DNA of 55,081 nt from Nocardioides sp. (GCF_025964975.1 NZ_JAOPXV010000149.1:1-55081); one strand, 5' to 3'; shown: positions 29,966 through 39,059, counted from the stretch's first letter. The notes: generated by a model from the letters alone, not told the origin. Made by a program: numbers and translations.

Positions 29966-30583
29966 ATGACGAGAGTCATCACCACCCTGCTCGCCCTTGC
30001 TCTCCTCGTCCCGGCTTCTCCTGCCACCGCGACGACCACCGCGACGCCGACGCCGATTCCCGACGACTTCCCGCTCGCCCTGCGGATCTCGGTCGACGAC
30101 TCCACCGGTGAGCAGCCCGTCCCGGCACCCGACGCGAAGGCCATCGGCCGGATCGGTGCGTGCGGCGAGCGGTGGTGGCCCTTGGCTCCGGCACTTGTGG
30201 AGGACAGGCAGGCGGTGCGAGCGACCGGTCCGGAATACCTCGACGCCCGTGAGCTCGTCTCGATGCGTCGTGCCCGGGTGGCGGTCCGAGCTCTGGCCCG
30301 CATCCGCACGGCACTCACCGCCTGCACCGAGCCCGTCCGAGGATCAGTCTGGACTGTGCACGACGCCGACACCGGCTACGACGCCGTCATCTTCACGCAG
30401 AGCTGGACCCGAGGTCTGGGACTCTCGACCTTCCAGGTGATCCGGGTCGGCAAGGGCGTGCTGATCACCCACACGTACGGCGAAGGAGGGCTCTCGGAGA
30501 GCCGGGTGCAGATCCGGAGGCAGACCCGGCTCGGCCGCGACCTCGCGATCGAGATGTGCGTCTTCGCCCGCGCCGGCTGCTGA
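29966..30583 (+). CDS. Secreted protein resembling the sensor domain of the upstream fusion
   Basis: A 205-residue product with a signal peptide (MTRVITTLLALALLVPASPA, then TATT) and no further membrane segment. Cysteines at 66, 120, 198 and 205 could pair. The layout C66, a helix with RVAVRALARIRTALTAC ending at C120, then strands (YDAVIFTQSW, FQVIRVGKGVLITHTYG) parallels residues 512-625 of the preceding membrane protein (C512, helix ending C569, then strands), so it may be a free copy of that domain. It lies 11 bp downstream in the same operon and ends before a strong terminator. Function unknown. Confidence 0.75.
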   Translation: MTRVITTLLALALLVPASPATATTTATPTPIPDDFPLALRISVDDSTGEQPVPAPDAKAIGRIGACGERWWPLAPALVEDRQAVRATGPEYLDARELVSMRRARVAVRALARIRTALTACTEPVRGSVWTVHDADTGYDAVIFTQSWTRGLGLSTFQVIRVGKGVLITHTYGEGGLSESRVQIRRQTRLGRDLAIEMCVFARAGC

Positions 30584-30589
30584 AATCGA

Positions 30590-30625
30590 CACGAGCCCCG
30601 GTCGCCGCAGCGAACGGGGCTCGTG
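30590..30625. terminator. Bidirectional hairpin terminator
   Basis: A perfect 11-bp stem, CACGAGCCCCG (30590-30600) with CGGGGCTCGTG (30615-30625), and a 14-nt loop, between the convergent secreted-protein gene and sucD. It can end transcription from both sides. Confidence 0.85.
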
Positions 30626-30633
30626 CCTGGGAC

Positions 30634-31515
30634 TCACATGCCCTGGAGGATCTCCCGCATCAGCGCGGCGGTCTCCGACGGCGTCTTGCCGACCTTGACC
30701 CCGGCAGCCTCGAGGGCCTCCTTCTTGGCCTGCGCCGTGCCCGACGAGCCCGACACGATGGCGCCGGCGTGGCCCATGGTCTTGCCTTCGGGAGCGGTGA
30801 AGCCTGCGACGTACCCGACGACCGGCTTGGTGACGTGGTCCTTGATGTAGGCCGCGGCCCGCTCCTCGGCGTCGCCGCCGATCTCGCCGATCATCACGAT
30901 CGCCTTGGTGTCGGGGTCGTTCTCGAACGCCTCGAGGGCATCGATGTGGGTGGTGCCCACGATCGGGTCACCACCGATGCCGATCGCCGTGGTGAAGCCG
31001 AAGTCACGCAGCTCGTACATCATCTGGTAGGTCAGGGTGCCCGACTTGGACACGAGGCCCACCGGACCCTTGCCCGCGATGGTGTGCGGCGTGATGCCGG
31101 CCAGTGACTCCTCCGGCGTGATGATGCCGGGGCAGTTCGGGCCGATCATCCGGGTGGACTTGCCCTCGAGGTAGGCGACGACCGAGGCAGTGTCCTGCAC
31201 CGGGACGCCCTCGGTGATCACGACGAGGAGCGGGATCTCGGCGTCGATCGCCTCGATGCAGGCGTCCTTGGTGAACGCCGGCGGCACGAAGGCGACCGAC
31301 ACGTCGGCGCCCGTCTCCTTCATGGCCTCGGCGACGCTGCCGAAGACGGGCAGCTCCTTGCCGCCGAGCTCGACAGTGGTGCCGGCCTTGCGGGCGTTGA
31401 CACCGCCGACGATGTCGGCGCCGGACTCGACCATCAGGGTGGTGTGCTTGGCACCCATCCCGCCGGTCATGCCCTGGACGATGATCTTGGAGTCCTTGTT
31501 CAGGTAGATGCTCAT
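30634..31515 (-). CDS. sucD: Succinate-CoA ligase, alpha subunit
   Basis: A 293-residue subunit carrying the CoA-binding Rossmann domain and the phosphohistidine. The N-terminal [20 protein letters not shown] region, the [11 protein letters not shown] loop and the active-site histidine H249 ([13 protein letters not shown]) are present. It starts 16 bp after sucC with GGAGAG upstream. Together with sucC it makes nucleoside triphosphate from succinyl-CoA in the citric acid cycle. Confidence 0.97.
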   Translation of the reverse strand: MSIYLNKDSKIIVQGMTGGMGAKHTTLMVESGADIVGGVNARKAGTTVELGGKELPVFGSVAEAMKETGADVSVAFVPPAFTKDACIEAIDAEIPLLVVITEGVPVQDTASVVAYLEGKSTRMIGPNCPGIITPEESLAGITPHTIAGKGPVGLVSKSGTLTYQMMYELRDFGFTTAIGIGGDPIVGTTHIDALEAFENDPDTKAIVMIGEIGGDAEERAAAYIKDHVTKPVVGYVAGFTAPEGKTMGHAGAIVSGSSGTAQAKKEALEAAGVKVGKTPSETAALMREILQGM

Positions 31516-31531
31516 GGTTTTCTCTCCGTCC

Positions 31532-32695
31532 TCAGGCGTTCGCGAGCTCGGCGGCCTTGTCGGCCGCTCCGTCCATCGTGTCGACCTGGGTCACCAACGG
31601 GTGGTTGAGCTCGTCCAGGATGGCGCGGCCGGCGTCGACGTTGTTGCCGTCGAGCCGGACCACGAGGGGCTTGGTCGCTGCGTCACCGAGGATCTCGAGC
31701 GCGCCCTTGATGCCGTTGGCCACCTCGTCGCACGCGGTGATCCCGCCGAAGACGTTGACGAACACGCTCTTGACCTGCTCGTCGTTGAGGATGACGTCGA
31801 GGCCGTCGGCCATCACTTGGGCGTTGGCGCCGCCGCCGATGTCCAGGAAGTTGGCGGGCTTCACGCCGCCGTGCTTCTCGCCGGCGTAGGCGACCACGTC
31901 GAGGGTCGACATGACCAGGCCCGCGCCGTTGCCGATGATGCCGACCGCGCCGTCGAGCTTGACGTAGTTGAGGCCCTTGTCCTTGGCCTTCGCCTCGAGC
32001 GGGTCCTCCTCGTCGCGGATCTCGAAGGAGGCGTGCTCGGGGTGACGGAACTCGGCGTTCTCGTCGAGGGAGACCTTGCCGTCGAGGGCCTCGAGCTTGT
32101 CACCGGTCAGCCGCGCCAGCGGGTTGACCTCGACGAGGGTCGCGTCCTCCTCGACGAAGACGGTCCACAGCTGCTGGACCATCTGGATCGCCTGGTCGCG
32201 CAGCTCGGCGGGGAAACCGGCCTCATCAACGATGGCGATCGCCTTGGCCTCGTCGACACCGGTGCCGGCGTCGATCGGGATCTTCTTGACCGCATCGGGG
32301 TTGGTCTTGGCGACCTCTTCGATCTCCACGCCACCCTCGACGCTGGCGATGCAGAGGTAGGAGCGGTTGGACCGGTCGAGCAGGAAGGAGAAGTAGTACT
32401 CCTCCTCGATCGAGGCTCCGGGGACCACGAGGACGCGGTTGACCGGGAGACCCTTGATCTCCAGCTCGAGGATCGCGCGAGCGGCCTCCTCGGCCTCCTC
32501 GGGCGTCTTCGCGACCTTGACGCCGCCGGCCTTGCCGCGACCGCCGGCCTTGGCCTGCGCCTTGACGACGACGACGCCACCGATCTCCTCCGCGGCCGCG
32601 CGAGCGTCCTCGGGAGTCGTGACGGTCTTGCCGAGCGCTCCGGCCACTCCATACTTCGCGAAGAGTTCCTTCGCCTGGTACTCCATCAAGTCCAC
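31532..32695 (-). CDS. sucC: Succinate-CoA ligase (ADP-forming), beta subunit
   Basis: A 387-residue ATP-grasp subunit of normal length. It starts [17 protein letters not shown] from the GTG at 32693-32695, preceded by AAGGA; an ATG three codons later would shorten the conserved N-terminus. The nucleotide-grasp and hinge stretches [26 protein letters not shown] and LDIGGGANA are intact. First gene of sucCD, divergent from the photolyase gene across 130 bp. Confidence 0.97.
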   Translation of the reverse strand: MDLMEYQAKELFAKYGVAGALGKTVTTPEDARAAAEEIGGVVVVKAQAKAGGRGKAGGVKVAKTPEEAEEAARAILELEIKGLPVNRVLVVPGASIEEEYYFSFLLDRSNRSYLCIASVEGGVEIEEVAKTNPDAVKKIPIDAGTGVDEAKAIAIVDEAGFPAELRDQAIQMVQQLWTVFVEEDATLVEVNPLARLTGDKLEALDGKVSLDENAEFRHPEHASFEIRDEEDPLEAKAKDKGLNYVKLDGAVGIIGNGAGLVMSTLDVVAYAGEKHGGVKPANFLDIGGGANAQVMADGLDVILNDEQVKSVFVNVFGGITACDEVANGIKGALEILGDAATKPLVVRLDGNNVDAGRAILDELNHPLVTQVDTMDGAADKAAELANA

Positions 32696-32825
32696 GACGT
32701 ACCCAGTCCTTTTCGTTTGTGCGTAACCACTCCGGCAATGCTCCTTGGCACCCTAGACCTGTCAGGCGCGTCACATCGAGGTCGGGGCCAGTCGCTCTGA
32801 TCACACCGTCGGTACCGTGAAGTGC

Positions 32826-34142
32826 ATGTCTTCTGGGTCCTCGGTCATGTGGTTCCGTCGCGACCTGCGCGTCCGGGACAACCCCGCGCTCCTGTCCGCG
32901 CTGGCCCACGGACCCGTGACCGGGCTCTTCGTCATCGACCCCGTGCTGTGGTCGGCAGCAGGTCCGGCGCGTCGGGCGTGGCTGGCGGCCAACGTGCTGG
33001 CTCTCGCCCAGGACCTTCCCCTGACGATCCGGTACGGCGACCCGGTCGACGTCGTCCCGGCAGTGGCGGACGGCGGTGTCGTCCATGTCGCTGCCGAGAC
33101 GACGCCCTACGGTCGCCGGCGCGACCAGGCGGTCGGCGAGATGGTCGAGCTGGTGGGCACGGGCTCGCCGTACGCCATCGGTCCCGGTCAGGTGACCAAC
33201 GGGACCGGTGACCCCTACCAGGTGTTCAGTGCCTTCGCGCGGTCGTGGCGGGCGCACGGCTGGGCGGCCCCGGCCGAGCGCCCGCAGTCGCCCGACCTCG
33301 TGCCGGCCGAGTCGGACGAGCGGGCCGTCGGGATGCTCGAGCAGGCAGTCGCCGCCGCTCCGTTCAAGCTCCCGGGGGCCGGGGAGGAAGCGGCCTGGCG
33401 CCGCTGGCAGGACTTCCGCGACAACGATCTGGCGGACTACCCGGTCGAGCGGGACCGACCCGACCACGACGGCACGTCCCGGCTCTCGCCGTACCTCCAC
33501 CTCGGCGTGCTGCACCCGCGCTCCCTGCTCGCAGACCTGGACCCGACGTCCGCCTTCGCCACCGAGCTCGCCTGGCGCGAGTTCTACGCCGACGTGCTGT
33601 GGCACGCCCCCGCCTCGGCCTGGTCGGACCTCAAGCCGGCGCTGTCGGGCATGACGTACGACGACCAGGACGCCGTCGAGGCCTGGCGCACCGGCACCAC
33701 CGGCTATCCGATCGTGGACGCCGGCATGCGCCAGCTGCGGGAGATCGGCTGGATGCACAACCGGGTGCGCATGATCACCGCCTCCTTCCTGACCAAGGAC
33801 CTGCACGTCTACTGGACGGTGGGTGCGCGGCACTTCCTGTCGTCGCTCATCGACGGTGACGTCGCGTCCAACAACCACGGGTGGCAGTGGGTGGCCGGGA
33901 CCGGCACCGACGCGTCGCCGTACTTCCGGGTCTTCAACCCCGTCACCCAGGGCAAGACGTTCGACCCGGACGGTGCCTATGTACGCCGCTGGGTGCCCGA
34001 GCTGGCACACCTGAGCGGCGCCACCGCACACGAGCCCTGGAAGTCCGACGTGGGCTACGAGGGGGGCTATCCGTTGCGCATCGTGGACCACGCCGACGAG
34101 CGCGCGGAGGCGTTGCGTCGCTACCAGGCTTCGCGGGCCTGA
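32826..34142 (+). CDS. phr: Deoxyribodipyrimidine photo-lyase
   Basis: A 438-residue cryptochrome/photolyase family protein repairing cyclobutane pyrimidine dimers with blue light. The N-terminal photolyase Rossmann domain begins VMWFRRDLRVRDNPAL. The FAD-binding C-terminal half has TSRLSPYLHLGVLHPR, WREFYADVLWHAP, GYPIVDAGMRQLREIGWMHN, and DVASNNHGWQWVAGTGTDA. The ATG at 32826 is taken; a GTG 3 codons earlier is also open. Convergent with the small B12-domain-like gene, 3 bp apart. Confidence 0.95.
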   Translation: MSSGSSVMWFRRDLRVRDNPALLSALAHGPVTGLFVIDPVLWSAAGPARRAWLAANVLALAQDLPLTIRYGDPVDVVPAVADGGVVHVAAETTPYGRRRDQAVGEMVELVGTGSPYAIGPGQVTNGTGDPYQVFSAFARSWRAHGWAAPAERPQSPDLVPAESDERAVGMLEQAVAAAPFKLPGAGEEAAWRRWQDFRDNDLADYPVERDRPDHDGTSRLSPYLHLGVLHPRSLLADLDPTSAFATELAWREFYADVLWHAPASAWSDLKPALSGMTYDDQDAVEAWRTGTTGYPIVDAGMRQLREIGWMHNRVRMITASFLTKDLHVYWTVGARHFLSSLIDGDVASNNHGWQWVAGTGTDASPYFRVFNPVTQGKTFDPDGAYVRRWVPELAHLSGATAHEPWKSDVGYEGGYPLRIVDHADERAEALRRYQASRA

Positions 34143-34145
34143 GGT

Positions 34146-34493
34146 TCAACCGGTGATGGGATCCTGGGCGAAGTGCTCCGCCACCCAGCGGGTGATCTCG
34201 TCGCTGCCCACAAGGACCTCGATGTCGTCGACCCCGCGCGCCTCGAGGAGCCCGACCAACGTGGCGCGGAGCCCCGGGTCTGCGCCCTCAGTTGCGAGGC
34301 CGATCAGGTCCGCATCCTCCTGGATCGAGGCCTCGACGACTTGGTCGGGGCTCTGGAGCGGCCCGGTGTGGACGACCTCGTGTCCCGCGTCTCGCAGGGC
34401 ACAGGCGATGCGGGCGCCGCGACCGCCCTCCCCGTCGGCCGCGCACTCGGCGACCACGACGCGGAGGCCACTGTGGGGCGTGCCGGACGTCAT
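34146..34493 (-). CDS. Stand-alone cobalamin-binding-domain-like protein without the ligand histidine
   Basis: A 115-residue protein with the Rossmann-like fold of the B12-binding domain of acyl-CoA mutases: RVVVAECAADGEGGRGARIA, then ALRDAGHEVVHTGPLQSP and VVEASIQEDADLIGLA. In true B12 domains the first motif reads DGHDRGA, whose histidine ligates cobalt from below. Here the motif reads D20-G-E22-G-G-R-G, so the histidine is replaced and one residue is inserted, and the later SxL/GG motif is also altered (TEGADPG). Cobalamin binding in the usual base-off mode is therefore doubtful. Small-subunit icmB-type genes occur at a similar position in streptomycetes, so this may be a diverged relative. 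Role unknown. Confidence 0.8.
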   Translation of the reverse strand: MTSGTPHSGLRVVVAECAADGEGGRGARIACALRDAGHEVVHTGPLQSPDQVVEASIQEDADLIGLATEGADPGLRATLVGLLEARGVDDIEVLVGSDEITRWVAEHFAQDPITG

Positions 34494-34620
34494 GGCCGAA
34501 GGCTAGCCAACTCCGACGACGTGGCCCATGTCACGAGCAGGACGGGACGCAACTTCGGCGAACGGCTGCAGACCCCGGTGACGTCCTCCACAATGGCACC
34601 GAGAGAGGATTTCAATCACT

Positions 34621-34636
34621 GTGACCTATCCGTTAC
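34621..34636 (+). promoter_or_regulatory. Candidate MtrA-type site upstream of the M23 peptidase gene
   Basis: GTGAC at 34621-34625 and GTTAC at 34632-34636 are spaced exactly 11 bp; on the minus strand they read GTAAC and GTCAC, the half-sites described for MtrA (GTAAC or GTCAC direct repeats). The site lies about 60 bp before the peptidase ATG. Cell-wall peptidase genes are established MtrA targets in mycobacteria and corynebacteria. Visual evidence only. Confidence 0.4.
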
Positions 34637-34694
34637 AGTCTGCGACGCCTCACTGTCACTCCCCGCATTTCAGCCGGACGAAGGATTTCTGTAT

Positions 34695-35528
34695 ATGGGC
34701 AACCACCGAGCGCACCGCGGCTCAGGCCGCGACCACTCGGCAGCACCCGTCGCCGGTCGACGCAAGGCAGAGAAGCAGCCTGCCCTGCACCCCGTCCTTC
34801 GCGCCCTGCCGTCCGCCCCGATCATCGCTGGGGTCGCCGCCCTCGCGATCTCGGCGTACGGCGCCGTCACCGCGGCTGACACCGATCTTGTCCGCACCGC
34901 CAGCTCGCAGCCCGGCGCCATCGCCGCTGCCGGCAGCACCAGCTTCGCCAGCGTCTCCCCCCTCCGCAACCGCGAGGTCATCGTGTCGCGCGACTCGCGT
35001 CGCGATGCCATGGCTGACGCCGCCAACGAGGACCTCGTCGCCCAGGCGGAGGCCCAGGCCGAGCAGCAGCACGCCGCCCTCCAACAGTTCGCCAAGGCCG
35101 CGGAGAAGCAGGCCGCGAAGATCAAGGAGAACCAGTGGGTCCTCCCCCTGGCCTCCTACCGCATCTCGGCCCCCTTCGGCGCGTCCAGCTATCTGTGGTC
35201 CAGTGTCCACACCGGCCTCGACTTCTCCGCCCCCATCGGCTCCACGATCCGATCCGTCGCCAACGGTGTCGTGACCGAGACCGGCTATGACGGCTCGTAC
35301 GGCAACAAGACCGTCGTCACCCTCGATGACGGCACCGAGATCTGGTACTGCCACCAGACCTCGTTCCTGGTCAGCGTGGGCGATGTCGTCCGCGGGGGCG
35401 AGGCCATCGGCACAGTGGGATCCACCGGCAACTCGACCGGCCCGCACCTCCACCTCGAGGTGCGGCCCGGCGCCGGAGACCCGGTCGACCCGTTCACCGC
35501 ACTGCTCGAGCACGGCATCCAACCCTGA
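34695..35528 (+). CDS. M23 family peptidase (LytM-type) with membrane anchor and coiled coil
   Basis: A 277-residue protein: short basic cytoplasmic start, a transmembrane helix at about 43-60, an Ala/Glu/Gln-rich coiled coil at about 102-146, and the peptidase domain at about 150-270. Zinc ligands are intact: H172 and D176 (HTGLDFSAP), and H251-L-H253 (HLHLEV), with H220 as the additional active-site histidine. It should cut peptidoglycan cross-bridges outside the membrane. The ATG at 34695 has no strong ribosome site; the frame is open upstream, but the 195-bp gap there looks non-coding. It matches the position of Rv0950c beside pcrA and sucCD. Confidence 0.92.
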   Translation: MGNHRAHRGSGRDHSAAPVAGRRKAEKQPALHPVLRALPSAPIIAGVAALAISAYGAVTAADTDLVRTASSQPGAIAAAGSTSFASVSPLRNREVIVSRDSRRDAMADAANEDLVAQAEAQAEQQHAALQQFAKAAEKQAAKIKENQWVLPLASYRISAPFGASSYLWSSVHTGLDFSAPIGSTIRSVANGVVTETGYDGSYGNKTVVTLDDGTEIWYCHQTSFLVSVGDVVRGGEAIGTVGSTGNSTGPHLHLEVRPGAGDPVDPFTALLEHGIQP

Positions 35529-35558
35529 GCCTCGCAGCCTGACCGCCCGGCCGACGTC

Positions 35559-35692
35559 GAGCGGGTGCGACACCCACCTTCTCGGCTCGCAGAAGGTGGC
35601 ATACGCACCTGCCACCCGCTCCAGTGACCGGCCTGCCCCGTCGGCGGTGCCACACCCACCTTCTGGCTCGCAGAAGATGGCACACGCACCGC
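35559..35692. repeat. Palindromic intergenic repeats, locus B (two units)
   Basis: Unit 1 (35559-35621): outer arms GAGCGGGTG / CACCCGCTC and an inner hairpin CCACCTTCT-cggctcgc-AGAAGGTGG. Unit 2 (35644-35692): outer arms GCGGTGC / GCACCGC and inner CCACCTTCTG / CAGAAGATGG. Both share the order GGTG-C-CACACCCACCTTCT / AGAAGGTGGCA-ACGCACC with the elements at 49791-49921 and, more loosely, 10778-10888. They fill the 196-bp gap between the convergent M23 peptidase and pcrA genes and may also act in transcript ending. Confidence 0.75.
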
Positions 35693-35724
35693 TCGACGCC
35701 GCGCTGCGCCGTGGCGCGCTTCAG

Positions 35725-38166
35725 CTACAGCTTCTCCACCGGCGCGTAGCGCAGCAGCAGCCGCTTGACGCCGTCGGACCCGAAGTCGATCGAGGCCACC
35801 GACTTCTCCCCGGCTCCCTCGAGGGCCACGACCGTGCCCATCCCGAACGAGTCGTGCACCACCCGGTCGCCCGGCTCCAGCGACGGGATCTGCCGCGCCG
35901 GCTTCGCCTTGGCGGCGACATCGGCACGCGCGGCGGCCGATGAGAAGTTGCGTCGACCGGCGTCGGTCGGCACGCCGAGTCGGGCGGGCGAGCCCGCCGC
36001 GAGGTCGGGCCGGCCCCAGCGGGTCTGGGCCTGAGCTGTACGGCGCCAGTCGATCAGGTCCACCGGCAGCTCGTCGATGAAGCGCGAGGCCGGGTTGTGC
36101 GAGGGCGCGCCCCACGCCGAGCGCACCATCGCCCGGGAGACGTAGAGGCGTTCGCGGGCCCTGGTCACGCCGACATAGGCGAGCCGCCGCTCCTCCTCGA
36201 GCTCGGTCTGGTCGCCCAGCGACCGCTGGTGCGGGAACACGCCGTCCTCGAGACCGGTCAGGAAGACCACCGGAAACTCCAGTCCCTTGGCGGTGTGCAG
36301 CGTCATCAGGGTGACCACGCCTGCGCCCTCCCCGTCGGGGGCGTCGGGAATCTGGTCGGAGTCGGCCACGAGCGCCACCCGCTCGAGGAAGTCACCGAGT
36401 CCGGGGACGACTGATCCCGACACGGTGTCGTCAGGATCGCTCGGGTCTGCGGAGGGACCGGGTTGGGGGTCGTCGGAGAACTCGCGAGCCACGGCGACAA
36501 GCTCGGCGAGGTTCTCGACGCGCGTGGCGTCCTGCGGGTCGTCGCTGGCCTCGAGCTCGGCGAGGTAGCCCGAGCGCTCCAGCACGGACTCGAGGATCAC
36601 GTCGGCACGCTCGTCGGCGGCGACCATCGACTGGAGCTCCTGGATCAACGCGACGAAGCCCTGGATGTTCTTGAGCGAGCGGGTAGCCAGCCCCGGCGCC
36701 TGGTCGGCCATGAGGAGCGCCTCCCAGAAGGTGATCCGCTCGCGCTCGGCGAGCGCCTGGACGCAGGCCTCCGCGCGGTCGCCGATCCCGCGCTTGGGGG
36801 TGTTGAGGACGCGGCGCAGCGAGATCTCGTCGGCCGGGTTGACCAGCATGCGGAGGTAGGCGAGTGCGTCGCGGACCTCCCGCCGCTCGTAGAAGCGGAC
36901 GCCCCCGACGACCTTGTAGGGCTGACCGGTGCGGATGAAGACCTCTTCGAAGACCCGGGACTGGGCGTTGGTGCGGTAGAACACAGCGACGTCGGCGGCC
37001 TTGAGCCGGCCGGTGTCGACGAGCTTGTCGATCTCCTCGGAGACGAACCTGGCCTCGTCGTGCTCGTCGTCGGCGACGTACCCCACGATCCGCTCGCCGT
37101 CGCCCGCGTCCGACCACAACCGCTTGTCGAGCCGCCCGGCATTGTTCTTGATCACCGAGTTGGCCGCCGTCAGGATCGTCTGGCTCGAGCGGTAGTTCTG
37201 CTCGAGCAGGATCGACGTGGCGTCCGGGAAGTCCTTCTCGAAGTCGAGGATGTTGCGGATGTTGGCGCCGCGGAACGCGTAGATGGACTGGTCCGCGTCG
37301 CCCACCACCATCAGCTCGCTGGGCGTGTCGTCGACCGGTCGGTCCTGCTCGAGGTCCTGGCCGCAGAGCTGGTGGATCAGCGCATACTGCGCGTGGTTGG
37401 TGTCCTGGTATTCGTCCACCAGGACGTGGCGGAACCGGCGGCGGTAGTTCTCGCGGACGTCGGGCAGCCTCTGGAACAGCCGCACCGCGGTCATGATCAG
37501 GTCGTCGAAGTCGAGGGCGTTGGCCTCGCGCAGGCGGCGCTGATAGTTCGTGTATGCCGCCGCGTAGGCCTCCTCGAAGCCGTTGTGTGCGTCCTTGACG
37601 GCGTCCTCGGGGTCGCGCAGCTCGTTCTTCTGGTCGCTCACCCAGTGGAGCACCGCACCGGGCTGGTAGCGCTTCGGATCGAGGTCGAGACCCTTGAGGA
37701 CCAGCGTCATCAGGCGCTTGGAGTCGGCAGCGTCGTAGATCGAGAAGTTGGACTTGTAGGTCGTCCCGCCCAGGTCGAGGGCGGTGATCTCCTTGCGGAG
37801 GATGCGCACGCAGGCGGAGTGGAACGTCGAGACCCACATGATGCGGGCGCGCTTGCCGACGAGGTCCTCGACGCGGTCCTTCATCTCGGCCGCGGCCTTG
37901 TTGGTGAAGGTGATCGCCAGGATCGAGCCCGGGTGCGCCCTGCGCTCGGTGATCAGCCACGCGATGCGTCGGGTGAGCACACGCGTCTTGCCCGAACCGG
38001 CGCCGGCCACCACGAGCAGCGGCGCCCCGACGTGGACCACCGCGGCACGTTGCGGCTCGTTGAGCCCCTCGAGCAGCTCGTCGGGGGTCGGTCCACTGCG
38101 GGTGGTGCGAGGCTCCGAAGGGGCGGTGTCGTGCTCGAGGCCGGGGATCAGGTGGGGGCTACTCAT
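35725..38166 (-). CDS. pcrA: ATP-dependent DNA helicase UvrD/PcrA
   Basis: An 813-residue superfamily 1A helicase acting in nucleotide excision repair and replication-fork maintenance. Motifs in order: Q motif LNEPQRAAV, Walker A GAGSGKT at 55-61, ITFTNKAAAEMKDRV, STFHSACVRILR, VLVDEYQDTN (Walker B), GDADQSIYAFRGA, LEQNYRSS, and VTLMTLHTAKGLEFPVVFL with RLAYVGVTRAR near the C-terminal part. A Tudor-like tail (EPGDRVVHDSFGMGTVV) ends the protein, as in UvrD1 of mycobacteria. A Pro/Asp-rich insertion lies at about 570-590. Confidence 0.96.
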   Translation of the reverse strand: MSSPHLIPGLEHDTAPSEPRTTRSGPTPDELLEGLNEPQRAAVVHVGAPLLVVAGAGSGKTRVLTRRIAWLITERRAHPGSILAITFTNKAAAEMKDRVEDLVGKRARIMWVSTFHSACVRILRKEITALDLGGTTYKSNFSIYDAADSKRLMTLVLKGLDLDPKRYQPGAVLHWVSDQKNELRDPEDAVKDAHNGFEEAYAAAYTNYQRRLREANALDFDDLIMTAVRLFQRLPDVRENYRRRFRHVLVDEYQDTNHAQYALIHQLCGQDLEQDRPVDDTPSELMVVGDADQSIYAFRGANIRNILDFEKDFPDATSILLEQNYRSSQTILTAANSVIKNNAGRLDKRLWSDAGDGERIVGYVADDEHDEARFVSEEIDKLVDTGRLKAADVAVFYRTNAQSRVFEEVFIRTGQPYKVVGGVRFYERREVRDALAYLRMLVNPADEISLRRVLNTPKRGIGDRAEACVQALAERERITFWEALLMADQAPGLATRSLKNIQGFVALIQELQSMVAADERADVILESVLERSGYLAELEASDDPQDATRVENLAELVAVAREFSDDPQPGPSADPSDPDDTVSGSVVPGLGDFLERVALVADSDQIPDAPDGEGAGVVTLMTLHTAKGLEFPVVFLTGLEDGVFPHQRSLGDQTELEEERRLAYVGVTRARERLYVSRAMVRSAWGAPSHNPASRFIDELPVDLIDWRRTAQAQTRWGRPDLAAGSPARLGVPTDAGRRNFSSAAARADVAAKAKPARQIPSLEPGDRVVHDSFGMGTVVALEGAGEKSVASIDFGSDGVKRLLLRYAPVEKL

Positions 38167-38201
38167 CTCCCCACCAGCCTACGGGCTGGGACCGACGCCG
38201 C

Positions 38202-38561
38202 TCAGGCCGCGTGAGCCGGTGACCAGAAGAGAGCGACGGCGACATTGGCCACGCTCAGCAGGAGAAGTCCGGCCCAGAGCCCCTGCGGGATCGTGGGCTT
38301 CCGGACGTTCGCCATCACCAGCACCAGCAGCACCAGCCCGATGACGAACTTGACCCCGATCTTGGCGTGGTTGACCTCGGCGTCGCCGGCCTCGAGCACC
38401 CCCACGAGCAGGAGCCCGGCCAGGAACGCGGTCCCGACGCCGTCACGCATGGCCGCGTTGACCGACTTGTCCGACTCCCTCGCCTGCACCACGAGCCCAC
38501 CGAAGAGTGCAGCGAAGCCGAGAAGGTGCAGGAACAACAGGACGAGGCGCAGGATCTCCAT
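38202..38561 (-). CDS. Small four-helix membrane protein
   Basis: A 119-residue integral membrane protein with four predicted helices (about 4-25, 42-59, 67-85, 92-112) and almost no soluble part. The first helix contains HLLGFAALFGGLVV, a pattern seen in actinobacterial small membrane proteins sometimes compared to cytochrome-b561-like or DUF2269-like folds; I am not certain of the family. It lies 35 bp downstream of the pcrA start in the opposite order (its stop precedes pcrA's start), on the same strand. Function unknown. Confidence 0.78.
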   Translation of the reverse strand: MEILRLVLLFLHLLGFAALFGGLVVQARESDKSVNAAMRDGVGTAFLAGLLLVGVLEAGDAEVNHAKIGVKFVIGLVLLVLVMANVRKPTIPQGLWAGLLLLSVANVAVALFWSPAHAA

Positions 38562-38587
38562 GGGCGAAGACTAGCGGCGTGACCGGA

Positions 38588-39058
38588 TCAGGACTGCTTG
38601 GCCTTCTTGGGGCGCGGCTTGGGACGTACGACGAGCACCGGGCACGGCGCATAGTGCTGGACCCGCTGGGCAGTGCTGCCCACCAGCACACTCTCGCTCA
38701 GGCCGCGACCGCCCGCTGCGACGACGACGAGCCCGGCGTCGTACTGCTTGGCGGCCTTGATGATCTCGTTGGCCGGCGAGCCCGAGCGCACCCGCTGGTG
38801 CACCTTGGGTCCCCATCCGTCGAACGTGGCTGCGATCATGGCGACGGCATTCTCGGCGGCCTCCCGGAACGACAGGGAGTCCCACGAGGCCTGGTGCTCG
38901 GCTTCGGAGAGCTCGTCGGCGAAGGCCACCGCCGCCAGGGGCCGGATCACGGCGATCACGGAGACCTCGGTGATCTTCGCCGGGTCGGCGAAAGCCTTGA
39001 GGTGCTTGGCGGCAGCCAGTGACTGCTTCGAACCGTCGGTGGCGACGATGACATGCAT
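38588..39058 (-). CDS. Universal stress protein (UspA family)
   Basis: A 156-residue single-domain USP. The N-terminal strand HVIVATDGSKQSLAAAKHL and the C-terminal nucleotide motif GGRGLSESVLVGST (G-x2-G-x9-G-S/T type) followed by PCPVLVV indicate an ATP-binding member. The ATG at 39056-39058 lies one base after the permease stop (TGA-C-ATG), so it is translated from the same mRNA as the amino acid permease; such permease-USP pairs are common. Confidence 0.92.
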   Translation of the reverse strand: MHVIVATDGSKQSLAAAKHLKAFADPAKITEVSVIAVIRPLAAVAFADELSEAEHQASWDSLSFREAAENAVAMIAATFDGWGPKVHQRVRSGSPANEIIKAAKQYDAGLVVVAAGGRGLSESVLVGSTAQRVQHYAPCPVLVVRPKPRPKKAKQS

Positions 39059-39059
39059 G

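Noticed and set aside
34500-34694. Cyclic di-AMP (ydaO) riboswitch before the M23 peptidase gene
   Set aside because: Actinobacterial peptidase genes can have one, but the conserved blocks of that motif are not present in this 195-bp leader.
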